From an uncultured Acetatifactor sp. (GTDB taxonomy: Bacteria; Bacillota; Clostridia; Lachnospirales; Lachnospiraceae), in contig CAJUJU010000009.1 of assembly GCA_910586835.1 (NCBI GenBank), positions 12,573-76,572 on the forward strand: a stretch of DNA of 64,000 nucleotides, written 5' to 3'. Made by a program: the position numbers and the translations under genes. Of this stretch, positions 1 through 8,021 are shown piece by piece. A model generated the notes under the pieces. That model was not told the DNA's origin and searched no databases. It worked only from the letters and a program-made list of their open reading frames with translations. How positions within the stretch are numbered: position 1 is the first letter of the stretch; every line of letters starts with the position of its first letter.

Positions 1-453
1 GGGAATATAATCCGATTTCCCATAAGGGCGGTTCACAGCCAGCAGAAGATCGGCAATTTCTCTACCCAACGGCGTCTTACGGTAAATAGGTTCCTTGCAG
101 ATATAGCCGTCCAGAAAGATCTGATTCGTCTTGGAACTCTCCTCCATTTCTTCAATGAAGCTCACTTCCCGGGCAAATACGGAAAGCACCAGACGGTTTC
201 TGCGCTCCTCATGGCGGTTGTAGGAGCGGAACTGCCCGTTTACACAGATCAGTTCCCCTATGTAATCCTCAGAAACATCCATCAGTCTCTCGGAGACCAT
301 CACAGGGATGATATCAAAGCTCTCGCTGAGGCGTTTGCACTTCACATCCACCATGTAAAAGCCCTCCCCGTATATTTCGTGGCTGTAAGAAAATCCGCTG
401 ACAATCTCTCCCATCACCGTTACCTGATTGTTTTCAATTACCTTATCTGTCAT
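1..453 (-). CDS. SSB-like OB-fold protein, partial
   Basis: Reading leftward from an ATG at 451-453, an open frame of 151 codons runs off the window edge with no stop. The translation begins MTDKVIENNQVTVMGEIVSG and includes a VNGQFRSYNR segment followed by LVLSVFAREVSFIEE, which is the strand pattern of an OB fold of the single-stranded-DNA-binding type. A second OB-like stretch (IFLDGYICKEPIYRKTPLGREIADLLLAVNR) follows, which is typical of clostridial SSB-like proteins with two such modules. An AAGGGAG ribosome binding site lies about 7 bases before the ATG. It is divergent from typA. The C-terminal end is missing, so a DNA-repair or primosome-type relative cannot be excluded. Confidence 0.65.
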   Translation of the reverse strand, partial: MTDKVIENNQVTVMGEIVSGFSYSHEIYGEGFYMVDVKCKRLSESFDIIPVMVSERLMDVSEDYIGELICVNGQFRSYNRHEERRNRLVLSVFAREVSFIEEMEESSKTNQIFLDGYICKEPIYRKTPLGREIADLLLAVNRPYGKSDYIP

Positions 454-530
454 CTTCGTTCTCCCTTCTTATTCTTAAGACTTTTTCCGGTAATACCCGC
501 GACAGGTTCCGCCGCATGTCGGGGGACACT

Positions 531-547
531 ATTATTTATACAATAAT
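531..547. repeat. AT-rich dyad in ssb-typA gap
   Basis: ATTATT and AATAAT (531-536 and 542-547) flank a 5-base centre in the 304-base gap between the two divergent genes. On the minus strand it reads TTGTATAAATAAT and could include a -10 element for the SSB-like gene, but no good -35 sits upstream. Apart from this and the typA promoter and leader hairpin, I see nothing else in 454-757. Confidence 0.3.
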
Positions 548-665
548 CCAGTGATGTTTAGTACATTTTTTCGTCGCGTTATTTCGCGCTTTTTTTTCAC
601 CATATCCTTATTTTCCTCTGAAACAGGCAATAAGTCAATAAATATTATGGCAAATAACGCGATGC

Positions 666-694
666 TTGCATCCGTTACAAAAAAGTGCTATACT
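666..694 (+). promoter_or_regulatory. Sigma-A promoter of typA
   Basis: TTGCAT (666-671) and TATACT (689-694) are separated by 17 bases, with an extended -10 TG at 686-687. The predicted transcript starts near 701, leaving a leader of about 57 bases before the typA ATG. This also shows that the in-frame codons from 710 are leader, not necessarily coding. Confidence 0.7.
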
Positions 695-725
695 GTTTCA
701 GTTTGAAATTTGCGTATAGTTATGG

Positions 726-743
726 TGTCCGCAGCAGCGGACA
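726..743 (+). promoter_or_regulatory. Leader hairpin before typA RBS
   Basis: TGTCCGC (726-732) and GCGGACA (737-743) form a perfect 7-bp stem with an AGCA loop. The stem ends directly at the GGGAGAA ribosome binding site (744-750), so the structure can affect ribosome access to typA. Confidence 0.6.
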
Positions 744-757
744 GGGAGAAGACAGAT

Positions 758-2596
758 ATGAGACAGAAAAGAGAAGATGTAAGAAATGTTGCAATTATTG
801 CCCATGTCGATCACGGAAAAACAACGCTGGTGGACGAGCTGTTAAAGCAAAGCGGCGTATTCCGGGAGGGCCAGGAGGTGGCGGAGCGAGTCATGGACTC
901 CAATGATATCGAGCGTGAGCGCGGCATCACCATCCTATCCAAAAATACTGCGGTTATGTATAAAAATACAAAAATCAACATCATCGACACTCCGGGCCAT
1001 GCCGATTTCGGCGGAGAGGTGGAACGCGTCCTGAAGATGGTAAACGGCGTGATCCTGGTGGTAGACGCGTTTGAGGGCGCCATGCCCCAGACAAAATTCG
1101 TCCTCCGCAAAGCACTCGAGCTGCACCTTCCCGTCATCGTCTGCATCAACAAAATTGACCGGCCTGAAGCCAGACCCGACGAGGTGGTGGAGGAGGTTCT
1201 GGAGCTCTTTCTGGAGTTGGACGCCGACGACGCACAACTGGACTGCCCCTTTGTATATGCCTCCGCAAAGACCGGCATCGCCTCCATGGATTACTCGGAA
1301 CCGGGAGCCAGCATGGAGCCGCTGTTTGAGACAATCCTCAGCTATATACCTGCCCCTGAAGGAGATCCCGATGAGGGAACCCAGGTGCTGGTCAGCACCA
1401 TAGACTACAACGAATATGTGGGACGCATCGGCGTGGGGAAAGTGGATAACGGCTCTATCCGGGTAAACCAGGAAGTTGTCATCTGCAACCATCATGAACC
1501 GGACAAGCAGATCCGGGTAAAAGTCAGCAAGCTTTATGAATTTGACGGACTGAACAAGGTGGAGGTTAAGGAGGCCGGCATCGGCTCCATCGTCGCCATT
1601 TCCGGTATCGCCGATATCCGCATCGGTGACACCCTCTGCTCTCCGGAACATATTGTCCCCATTCCCTTCCAGAAAATCAGCGAGCCCACCATTGCCATGC
1701 AGTTTATGGTAAACGATTCTCCGCTGGCAGGTCTGGAGGGAAAATATGTCACCAGCCGCCACATCCGCGACCGGCTTTTCCGGGAGCTGAATACTGACGT
1801 CTCTCTCCGGGTGGAGGAGACCGATACAACGGAATGCTTCAAGGTTTCCGGCCGGGGTGAGCTGCATCTCTCTGTGCTGATAGAAAACATGCGGCGGGAG
1901 GGATATGAATTTGCAGTCAGCAAGGCTGAGGTTCTGTATCGCACCGATGAAAGCGGCAAACGCACCGAGCCCATGGAGCTGGCCTATATTGACGTGCCCA
2001 ACGAATTTGCAGGAGCAGTCATTGAAAAACTTGGGCAGCGGAAGGGCGAACTGCGCAACATGGGCACCCTTTCCGGCGGAACCTACACCCGCCTGGAGTT
2101 TTCCATCCCCGCCAGAGGCCTGATCGGCTACCGGGGAGAATTCCTCACGGACACCAAGGGAAACGGAATCATGAACACCGTCTTCGACGGCTATGCACCT
2201 TACAAAGGAGACATTCAATACAGAAAACAGGGATCCCTGATCGCCTTTGAAGCAGGCGACGCAGTCACATACGGACTGTTCAACGCCCAGGAACGAGGCG
2301 CTCTCTTCATCGGCCCCGGCGAGAAGGTCTATGCCGGTATGGTCATCGGCCAGACCGGAAAGAGTGAGGATATCGAAGTCAACGTCTGCAAGAAAAAGCA
2401 GCTGACCAACACCCGCTCCTCCAGTGCAGACGAAGCGCTGCGCCTGACGCCTCCCAGAATTCTCTCTCTGGAACAGGCTCTGGATTTCATTGACACGGAC
2501 GAGCTTCTGGAGGTCACCCCCACGCATCTGCGCATCCGGAAAAAGATCCTGGATCCCTTGATGCGGAAGCGGGCGGCGAATAAAAAACAGGGATAA
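758..2596 (+). CDS. typA: Ribosome-associated GTPase TypA/BipA
   Basis: A 612-residue translational GTPase of the EF-G-like family that binds the 70S ribosome and supports 50S assembly and stress adaptation. The G1 motif AHVDHGKTT lies near residue 13, followed by the G2 region RERGIT, DTPGHADFGGE (G3) and NKIDRPEARP (G4). Domains II, III and V and the TypA-specific C-terminal domain (ARGLIGYRGEFLTDTKGNG, then a lysine-rich tail) are all present, and the length is normal for the family. I place the start at 758, where GGGAGAA lies 7 bases upstream. An in-frame upstream start at 710 would add 16 residues, but they encode the leader hairpin and are not conserved-looking. It converges on spoIVB with only 14 bases between the stops. 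Confidence 0.95.
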   Translation: MRQKREDVRNVAIIAHVDHGKTTLVDELLKQSGVFREGQEVAERVMDSNDIERERGITILSKNTAVMYKNTKINIIDTPGHADFGGEVERVLKMVNGVILVVDAFEGAMPQTKFVLRKALELHLPVIVCINKIDRPEARPDEVVEEVLELFLELDADDAQLDCPFVYASAKTGIASMDYSEPGASMEPLFETILSYIPAPEGDPDEGTQVLVSTIDYNEYVGRIGVGKVDNGSIRVNQEVVICNHHEPDKQIRVKVSKLYEFDGLNKVEVKEAGIGSIVAISGIADIRIGDTLCSPEHIVPIPFQKISEPTIAMQFMVNDSPLAGLEGKYVTSRHIRDRLFRELNTDVSLRVEETDTTECFKVSGRGELHLSVLIENMRREGYEFAVSKAEVLYRTDESGKRTEPMELAYIDVPNEFAGAVIEKLGQRKGELRNMGTLSGGTYTRLEFSIPARGLIGYRGEFLTDTKGNGIMNTVFDGYAPYKGDIQYRKQGSLIAFEAGDAVTYGLFNAQERGALFIGPGEKVYAGMVIGQTGKSEDIEVNVCKKKQLTNTRSSSADEALRLTPPRILSLEQALDFIDTDELLEVTPTHLRIRKKILDPLMRKRAANKKQG

Positions 2597-2610
2597 AACC
2601 CGGCCCGGGC

Positions 2611-3963
2611 TTAATGCTCCAGCATATTCTCAATAAAAATCCCATAGCCCCGGGAAGAATCCTGTACCAGCACATGAGTAACGGCCCCAATGAACTTTCC
2701 GTTCTGAATAATGGGGCTGCCGCTCATCCCCTGGACGATCCCCCCCGTGATCTCCAGCAACCTCTCATCTACCACCTTCAGCTCGATTCCGCGGTTCACA
2801 TTGTCGTGATCCAGGTGAATCTCGGTGATCTCCACATCGTAGTATTTGGGCGAGCCATCCACGGTACAGAGAATCTGGGCCGGGCCTTTTTCGATTTCCT
2901 GCTTCAGGCCGATGGGCAGCGGCTCCTCCGCTCCCAGCGCAAGCGCCCTGGAATTACAGCTTCCGAAGATTCCCCGGCTGCTGTTGCTGTCAATCTCGCC
3001 CAGAATACGGTCATCCGAATAGACGATCATTCCCGTCATCTCTCCCGGATTTCCCACTTCTCCCTTCTTGATCTCCACAATGCTTGTCTCATAGAGCATT
3101 CCGCCTTCCATGTGCATGAGCGTGCTGGTATCCACATCGTTGATCCCGTGTCCCAGCGCTCCAAAATTTCCCTGGTTATCTATATAAGTCATGGTGCCCA
3201 CACCCTGAGCATTGTCCCGGACCCAGACGCCGATTTTGTAGGCGTTATTGACATCCCGCTGCGGCTTTATCTGCAGATCCATAATCTCGCCGTTTCGCTC
3301 CACGGTCAGCCTTACCGCTTCCCCGCCGCTCTCCTCCACCATACGGATCAGCTCCTCCTTCTCATGGATCTCCACGCCGTTTACCTTTCTCACATAATCC
3401 CCGGACTTCACGATGTTTTTCCCCGGGGAACAGCTCATGCCGTCCGCGCCCTGGAACTCTCCGGTTCCCACCACCAGAACTCCCTCTGTCTCCACATAAA
3501 TCCCGATGGGAACTCCCACAGGAATCAGTTCCTGATCTTCTATGACATGAATGCCCACCTGTTTAAAGGGAAGGAATCCAAACAGCCTCACCTGCATCTG
3601 GTAGGTGGCATCGGACGCCATCTTCACCGTGACCGGCCTGCTCAAGTCAATATCCACGGCCCCCTCGGGAATATTGCTTGCCCCCTGGTCACTGACGCTG
3701 ACGATTTCCGCCCTGGCAGGAATCCCCAGCTGAAGAGATTCCTCCTCCCCTGCCCGGACATTGATGACAGAGGGAATGCTGCTGTCCAGCTGATAATAAA
3801 GAGAACCGGTGAGCACCGCAAAGCTTATCATCAGCGCCGTCACCAGACTGGCTCTGTATATTTTTCTCCTCCTTACCCTTGCGCGCCAGTTCTGGATCAG
3901 CACTACCGCGCTCTTCCTGGCCTGTTCCCTGATTTTCCCGCTCTCGTCTCTGTCCTGTCTCAT
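2611..3963 (-). CDS. spoIVB: SpoIVB peptidase
   Basis: Serine peptidase made in the forespore that signals across the intermembrane space to activate pro-sigma-K processing. A single N-terminal membrane anchor lies around residues 40-58 (ASLVTALMISFAVLTGSLYY). A PDZ domain follows (about 155-235, with KSGDYVRKVNGVEI). The S55-family peptidase domain has the catalytic histidine in GALGHGIND (about 272-276) and the serine in GMSGSPI (about 412-418). The 450-residue length fits the family. An ATG at 3963 has GGAG 9 bases upstream; a GTG two codons earlier (3969) is an alternative. It lies downstream of recN, as in other spore formers, but spo0A does not follow; typA converges instead. Confidence 0.95.
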   Translation of the reverse strand: MRQDRDESGKIREQARKSAVVLIQNWRARVRRRKIYRASLVTALMISFAVLTGSLYYQLDSSIPSVINVRAGEEESLQLGIPARAEIVSVSDQGASNIPEGAVDIDLSRPVTVKMASDATYQMQVRLFGFLPFKQVGIHVIEDQELIPVGVPIGIYVETEGVLVVGTGEFQGADGMSCSPGKNIVKSGDYVRKVNGVEIHEKEELIRMVEESGGEAVRLTVERNGEIMDLQIKPQRDVNNAYKIGVWVRDNAQGVGTMTYIDNQGNFGALGHGINDVDTSTLMHMEGGMLYETSIVEIKKGEVGNPGEMTGMIVYSDDRILGEIDSNSSRGIFGSCNSRALALGAEEPLPIGLKQEIEKGPAQILCTVDGSPKYYDVEITEIHLDHDNVNRGIELKVVDERLLEITGGIVQGMSGSPIIQNGKFIGAVTHVLVQDSSRGYGIFIENMLEH

Positions 3964-3988
3964 CTCCACACACTCCGCTATGAATTCT

Positions 3989-4017
3989 CAAAAAAGAGAC
4001 CCTGAACAGGGTCTCTC
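3989..4017 (-). terminator. Rho-independent terminator between recN and spoIVB
   Basis: On the minus strand, AGAGACCCTG-TT-CAGGGTCTCT (3995-4016) forms a 10-bp stem followed by TTTTTT. It lies between the recN stop and the spoIVB start and should end the asp23-recN transcript, making spoIVB separately controlled. Confidence 0.85.
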
Positions 4018-4029
4018 AGTCGTCATATG

Positions 4030-4058
4030 AAGTATGTGCAGATTTTTTTATTTCATAC
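4030..4058 (-). promoter_or_regulatory. Possible forespore promoter before spoIVB
   Basis: On the minus strand, GTATG (4054-4058) and CATACTT (4030-4036) are separated by 17 bases. This resembles the -35 and -10 elements recognised by sigma-F/sigma-G (GTATA or GAATA with CATACTA), although each has a mismatch. It lies upstream of the terminator hairpin, so transcripts from here would have to read through it. Confidence 0.3.
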
Positions 4059-5753
4059 CTGCATGGCAGGCTCCCGATTTTTATGCGCATACGCCTGCGT
4101 TCGCATTTCTCTCGCATTGGATAGCGCCGCTTCGGTGAGCGCATCGCTTCCCAGCAGCCTGGCCAGCTCGCCCAGACTCTCCTCCCCGTCAAGGACACGG
4201 ATATCCGTGATGGTATTATCTTCCGTACTGCTCTTTTCGATACAGAAATGTCGGTCCGCCATGGCCGCAATCTGGGGAAGGTGTGTGATACAAATGACCT
4301 GGTGCACATGGGCCAGCGTATCCAGCTGCTCCGAGACACGCCACGCCGTCCTTCCGCTGATACCCGCGTCTATCTCGTCAAAAATCAGGGTGTCGATGGC
4401 GTCCCTTCCTGCCAGCACGGTCTTGATCGCCAGCATCACCCGGGACAGTTCGCCGCCGCTGGCCACTTGGCTCAAAGGCTTTAAGGGCTCTCCGGGGTTT
4501 GTGGAAATTAAAAATTCCACATTGTCCCTGCCTGCGGCGGTCACATTTTCCTCCTGCTCTACCGCAATTCGAAAATCCACCGTCAGAAAATTCAGATGAA
4601 CCAGCGCCTCCTTCAGCTTCTGTTCCAGCAGCAGACCATTCCTCTTCCTGATCCCGCTGAGTTCACAGCAGGCTTTCTCCAGCTTCTTCTCCGCTTCCCG
4701 CAGCTGTTTCCTGCTCTCCTCCATGTAGGCGTCATAATCCGCAAGCTTTTCCAGATAACGCTCCTTTTCCTGTCCGTAGCAGATCACCTGCTCCAGGGTA
4801 TTTCCGTATTTTCCCTTCAAATGGTTCAAAATATTCAGACGTTCCTCCACGGCTGCAAAATCCTCACCGTCAAACTCACAGTCTTCCATATACTCCGCTA
4901 CATCCCGATTATAGTCCGCCAAAAGGCTGTCGATCTCCGCAAGCTGTTTTGCAAGCTCCGCAAGTCTTTCGTCAAATCCCGACACACTTCTCACCGACCG
5001 AAGGGCCCTGCTCAGGGCCTGACCGGCGCCATCGTCGTCATTTCCGGAGAGCAGCCTGCTCTCCGAAAGGCTCTCCAGAATCCTTCTGCTGTTGGTCATG
5101 AGACGATACTTCTGCTCCAGCTCCTCGTCCTCGCCGGGCACCGGCGCAGCCTCCTGGATCTCCTGGTACTCAAACTCCGCAAGGGCCTGTTCCTTTGCCC
5201 TTGTGGTCTCATCCATGGTCTCTTCCTCCAGCGCTCTTCTCAGGCTACGGCACTTCTCATACGCCTGCCGCACAGCCGACGCGGCAGGTTCCGCCTCCGG
5301 ACCGCAATAGGCGTCCAGAATTTCCAGATGCTTTTTTTTCTTCAGAAGGGACTGATGCTCATGCTGACCGTGAATATCGATCAGCGACTCTGCCAGCTCC
5401 TTCACCTGCTTCGCCGTGACAGTCTCTCCGTTGATCCGGCAGACACTCTTCCCGGCCTGAAGCTTCCGGCTGATGATTACCTGACCGTCCTCTCCCGGCT
5501 CCAGTTCCAGCTGCTCCAGCTTTTTTATCACCTCCGGACTGTCCGCGGAAAAAATCAGTTCCACCAGTGCGCTCTGGGTCCCCTTGCGCAGCATTTCCTT
5601 CTCAAATTTCCCTCCCAGCGCCAGATGAATACCGCCGATGAGCAGAGACTTTCCCGCACCGGTCTCACCGGTGAGGATATTCAGCCCCGGGCCGAATTCC
5701 ACCTCCGTCTCCTCCATCAACGCCAGATTTTTCACATGTAAGCTAAGTAACAT
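4053..5753 (-). CDS. recN: DNA repair protein RecN
   Basis: SMC-like ATPase of 566 residues that acts early at DNA double-strand breaks. Walker A is GETGAGKSLLI near residue 30, a long coiled-coil middle spans about 150-370, and the C-terminal half has the signature LSQVASGGELSRVMLAIK followed by Walker B LIFDEIDAGISG. Length and domain order are normal. The start at 5753 has AAGGAAAAGGGA upstream. It sits 13 bases after argR, in the usual argR-recN-spoIVB order, and is followed by a strong terminator. Confidence 0.96.
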   Translation of the reverse strand: MLLSLHVKNLALMEETEVEFGPGLNILTGETGAGKSLLIGGIHLALGGKFEKEMLRKGTQSALVELIFSADSPEVIKKLEQLELEPGEDGQVIISRKLQAGKSVCRINGETVTAKQVKELAESLIDIHGQHEHQSLLKKKKHLEILDAYCGPEAEPAASAVRQAYEKCRSLRRALEEETMDETTRAKEQALAEFEYQEIQEAAPVPGEDEELEQKYRLMTNSRRILESLSESRLLSGNDDDGAGQALSRALRSVRSVSGFDERLAELAKQLAEIDSLLADYNRDVAEYMEDCEFDGEDFAAVEERLNILNHLKGKYGNTLEQVICYGQEKERYLEKLADYDAYMEESRKQLREAEKKLEKACCELSGIRKRNGLLLEQKLKEALVHLNFLTVDFRIAVEQEENVTAAGRDNVEFLISTNPGEPLKPLSQVASGGELSRVMLAIKTVLAGRDAIDTLIFDEIDAGISGRTAWRVSEQLDTLAHVHQVICITHLPQIAAMADRHFCIEKSSTEDNTITDIRVLDGEESLGELARLLGSDALTEAALSNAREMRTQAYAHKNREPAMQV

Positions 5754-5766
5754 TTTTCCCTTTTCC

Positions 5767-6219
5767 TTATATTTTAATAAGTCTGCACAATTTTTCTTTC
5801 AAAAGCTGTGTCTCATCCACAGAGCGCACCGCCACAAAGATAGTGTCATCCCCCGCGATGCAGCCCACAACCTCCGGGAATTTCATCGCATCCAGAGCCG
5901 CCGCCACAGCCATTGCCATGCCGGATACCGTCCTGATGACTAGTATATTCTGCGCCATATCCATGGAGACAAAACCATCCCGGAATACCCGGCTGTATTT
6001 ATCCTCCAGGTTTTCCCCTTCCTGCCGCAGCAGAATATACTTCTGTCTTCCGCCGGCGGCGGATACCTTGGTCAGCTTCAACTCCCTGATATCCCTGGAT
6101 ACGGTGGCCTGGGTCACGGCAAATCCCGCATCCCGCAGCCTTGCCGCCAGCTCCTCCTGCGTCTCCACGTCATAGTTCTGAATAATTTCTACCACTTTGT
6201 CAAGTCTGGTTTTTTTCAT
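5767..6219 (-). CDS. argR: Arginine repressor ArgR/AhrC
   Basis: A 150-residue hexameric arginine-responsive regulator. The N-terminal winged helix (about 1-70) includes DAGFAVTQATVSRDIRELKLTKV, the ArgR DNA-binding signature. The C-terminal oligomerisation and arginine-binding domain includes GCIAGDDTIFVAVRS, with the adjacent acidic pair GDD that contacts arginine in the family. The start is an ATG at 6219, and the weak ribosome site overlaps the end of the upstream gap. It lies between nadK and recN, the conserved clostridial position. No arginine biosynthesis gene is in the window, so its targets are elsewhere. Confidence 0.95.
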   Translation of the reverse strand: MKKTRLDKVVEIIQNYDVETQEELAARLRDAGFAVTQATVSRDIRELKLTKVSAAGGRQKYILLRQEGENLEDKYSRVFRDGFVSMDMAQNILVIRTVSGMAMAVAAALDAMKFPEVVGCIAGDDTIFVAVRSVDETQLLKEKLCRLIKI

Positions 6220-6241
6220 GTTTTCGTTCCTGCTCCGTCAT

Positions 6242-7111
6242 TTATATCGAGGTGGAAAGCTTTCTGTGCAGCACCTCCAGAAAACTGACCTGGTTCAGCA
6301 AAATAAATTCCGTCATCTTCTCACATTGGGCAATGCGGATCCTGTCCCCGGTGTCTAAGGAAATGACATGGCTTCCGTCAAAGCTGGCGGACACCGTCTG
6401 GATCCTCCCTTCTCTCCCCTGTGGTATGGCTATCTCCACCACATCCTCCGGCGACAGAATGATACTTCGCTGGTTCAGCGTATGGGGACAGATCGGCGTC
6501 AGCATAATCAGTCTGGCTCCCGGCTCGATGATGGGGCCTCCCGCCGACAGATTATAACCCGTTGAGCCTGTGGGCGTGGTCACAATCATGCCGTCCGCAC
6601 TGTAGTCGTTTAGAAACTGACCGTTGACATAAATGTCAAACTGAATGATCTGCAGCGGCCCTCTCCGGGAAATCACAATATCATTCAGCGCCCAGCCCTC
6701 CTCTGTCCGGCCGCCGCCCAGAAAGGCGCGACCTTTCAGCATCATCCGGCTTTCCTGCTCATAGTCCCCGCAAATCAGGCGCTCCAGCGACTCCTCCAGA
6801 TTACCGGGTTCGATCTGAGCCATATAGCCCAGCGTACCCAGATTCACGCCGATAATCGGGATATTCCGTCCTCTGAGTTCCCTGGCCGCGCGCAATACCG
6901 TTCCATCTCCGCCGAGCACCAGCATACAGTCTGCCTCCCGGGGAATCCCCTCCGTCTCCCGGCATGCGTCGGCGCCGTCTTCCCTCCAGTCCCCCTCCGT
7001 CACCTTCAGAGTGACCTTCTGGCCTCTGCTCTCCAGATAAGTCCGAACCCGCTCTGTGGCTGACAGCTCCCTGTCCTTATGTCTGTTGGTATAAATCAGA
7101 AAATGCTTCAT
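6242..7111 (-). CDS. nadK: NAD kinase
   Basis: ATP-NAD kinase of 289 residues, making NADP from NAD. The diagnostic GGDGT is at residues 67-71, preceded by MLVLGG. The NAD-binding motif DGMIVTTPTGSTGYNLSAGGPI is near residue 180, and a C-terminal LTPICPHTL segment also matches the family. It lies between tlyA and argR in the same transcript (gaps of about 22 bases), a common clostridial arrangement that Bacillus lacks. Confidence 0.95.
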   Translation of the reverse strand: MKHFLIYTNRHKDRELSATERVRTYLESRGQKVTLKVTEGDWREDGADACRETEGIPREADCMLVLGGDGTVLRAARELRGRNIPIIGVNLGTLGYMAQIEPGNLEESLERLICGDYEQESRMMLKGRAFLGGGRTEEGWALNDIVISRRGPLQIIQFDIYVNGQFLNDYSADGMIVTTPTGSTGYNLSAGGPIIEPGARLIMLTPICPHTLNQRSIILSPEDVVEIAIPQGREGRIQTVSASFDGSHVISLDTGDRIRIAQCEKMTEFILLNQVSFLEVLHRKLSTSI

Positions 7112-7133
7112 GCTGACACCCTTACCTCTGCGT

Positions 7134-8015
7134 TTAAAGCAAGTGGGAACGCTCTACCGTCTCCCGGATCATCTGCTGCCAGTCCTCCTGTCTTGACAGA
7201 CCGCTGCCTGCGGCAACAATCTCCCGAAGCCCTTGCTCCGCCTCCTGCTCCGTCAGTTCCGCCACATCTCTCTCCGGCTCCTTCTCCTTCCCAAGGTGCA
7301 GCAGATACTCAATATTCCCCTCCGGTCCCCTGATGGGAGAATACTCCAGATGCAGCACCGTAAATCCGATGCTGTGCGCATAGTCCACCATCCTCTCAAT
7401 CACCTCACGGTGAACTTCCGGCTCTCTCACCACTCCGTTCTTTCCCACCTTTTCCCGCCCTGCCTCAAACTGAGGCTTGACGAGACAGACCATCTCTCCT
7501 CCCGTCTTCAGCAGATTCCTGGCGGGAATCAGGATCTTGGTCAGGGAGATAAAAGAGACATCTACACTGGCAAAGTCAAGCTGCTCCCCGATATCCCCCG
7601 GTTTCATGTACCGAAAATTGGTCTGCTCCATGCAGACTACCCGCTGGTCATTGCGAAGCTTCCAGGCCAGCTGCCCATGGCCCACATCCACGGAATAAAC
7701 CCTGCTTGCGCCGTTTTGCAGCATACAGTCCGTAAACCCGCCTGTGGATGCGCCAATATCCATACAAACCCTGCCCTCCAGGGAAAGCTGCCATGCCTCC
7801 ATGGCCTTTTCCAGCTTCAGACCGCCCCTGCTCACATATTTTAAGGTGGTCCCCCTGACCTCCAGGCGGATTTTGCTCTCGTCAAAGGCTGTCCCGGCCT
7901 TATCCTCTTTCTGGCCGTTGACATAGACCTTTCCCGACATGATGATGGCCTTCGCCTTCTCCCTGGAGGGAGCATGGCCCTGCTTAACAAGTATCACATC
8001 CAAACGTTCCTTCAT
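7134..8015 (-). CDS. tlyA: TlyA-family rRNA methyltransferase
   Basis: A 293-residue TlyA/YqxC protein. An S4 RNA-binding domain (about 1-60, KERLDVILVKQGHAPSREKA) is followed by an FtsJ-like SAM-dependent methyltransferase domain with motif CMDIGASTGGFTDCMLQNGA and VDVGHGQLAWKL. In mycobacteria the homologue methylates 16S and 23S rRNA ribose; the older name haemolysin A is historical. It follows dxs by 6 bases within the housekeeping operon. The substrate in this organism is inferred from the family only. Confidence 0.92.
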   Translation of the reverse strand: MKERLDVILVKQGHAPSREKAKAIIMSGKVYVNGQKEDKAGTAFDESKIRLEVRGTTLKYVSRGGLKLEKAMEAWQLSLEGRVCMDIGASTGGFTDCMLQNGASRVYSVDVGHGQLAWKLRNDQRVVCMEQTNFRYMKPGDIGEQLDFASVDVSFISLTKILIPARNLLKTGGEMVCLVKPQFEAGREKVGKNGVVREPEVHREVIERMVDYAHSIGFTVLHLEYSPIRGPEGNIEYLLHLGKEKEPERDVAELTEQEAEQGLREIVAAGSGLSRQEDWQQMIRETVERSHLL

Positions 8016-8021
8016 CTGTCC

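Noticed and set aside
710..757. Upstream in-frame start extending TypA by 16 residues
   Set aside because: The codons encode the leader hairpin, and the start at 758 has a proper ribosome site and the family N-terminus.
935..2527. Antisense open frame of about 530 codons across typA
   Set aside because: It is the reverse strand of a highly conserved gene, has no ribosome site and no recognisable domain. Long antisense frames are expected at this codon bias.
2597..2610. Terminator between the convergent typA and spoIVB
   Set aside because: CCCGG and CCCGGG are close, but the loop would be too small and there is no clear T-run, so I do not call it.
2614..4005. Plus-strand open frame of about 463 codons over spoIVB
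   Set aside because: It mirrors the spoIVB coding frame, starts without a ribosome site and matches nothing; spoIVB has clear catalytic motifs.
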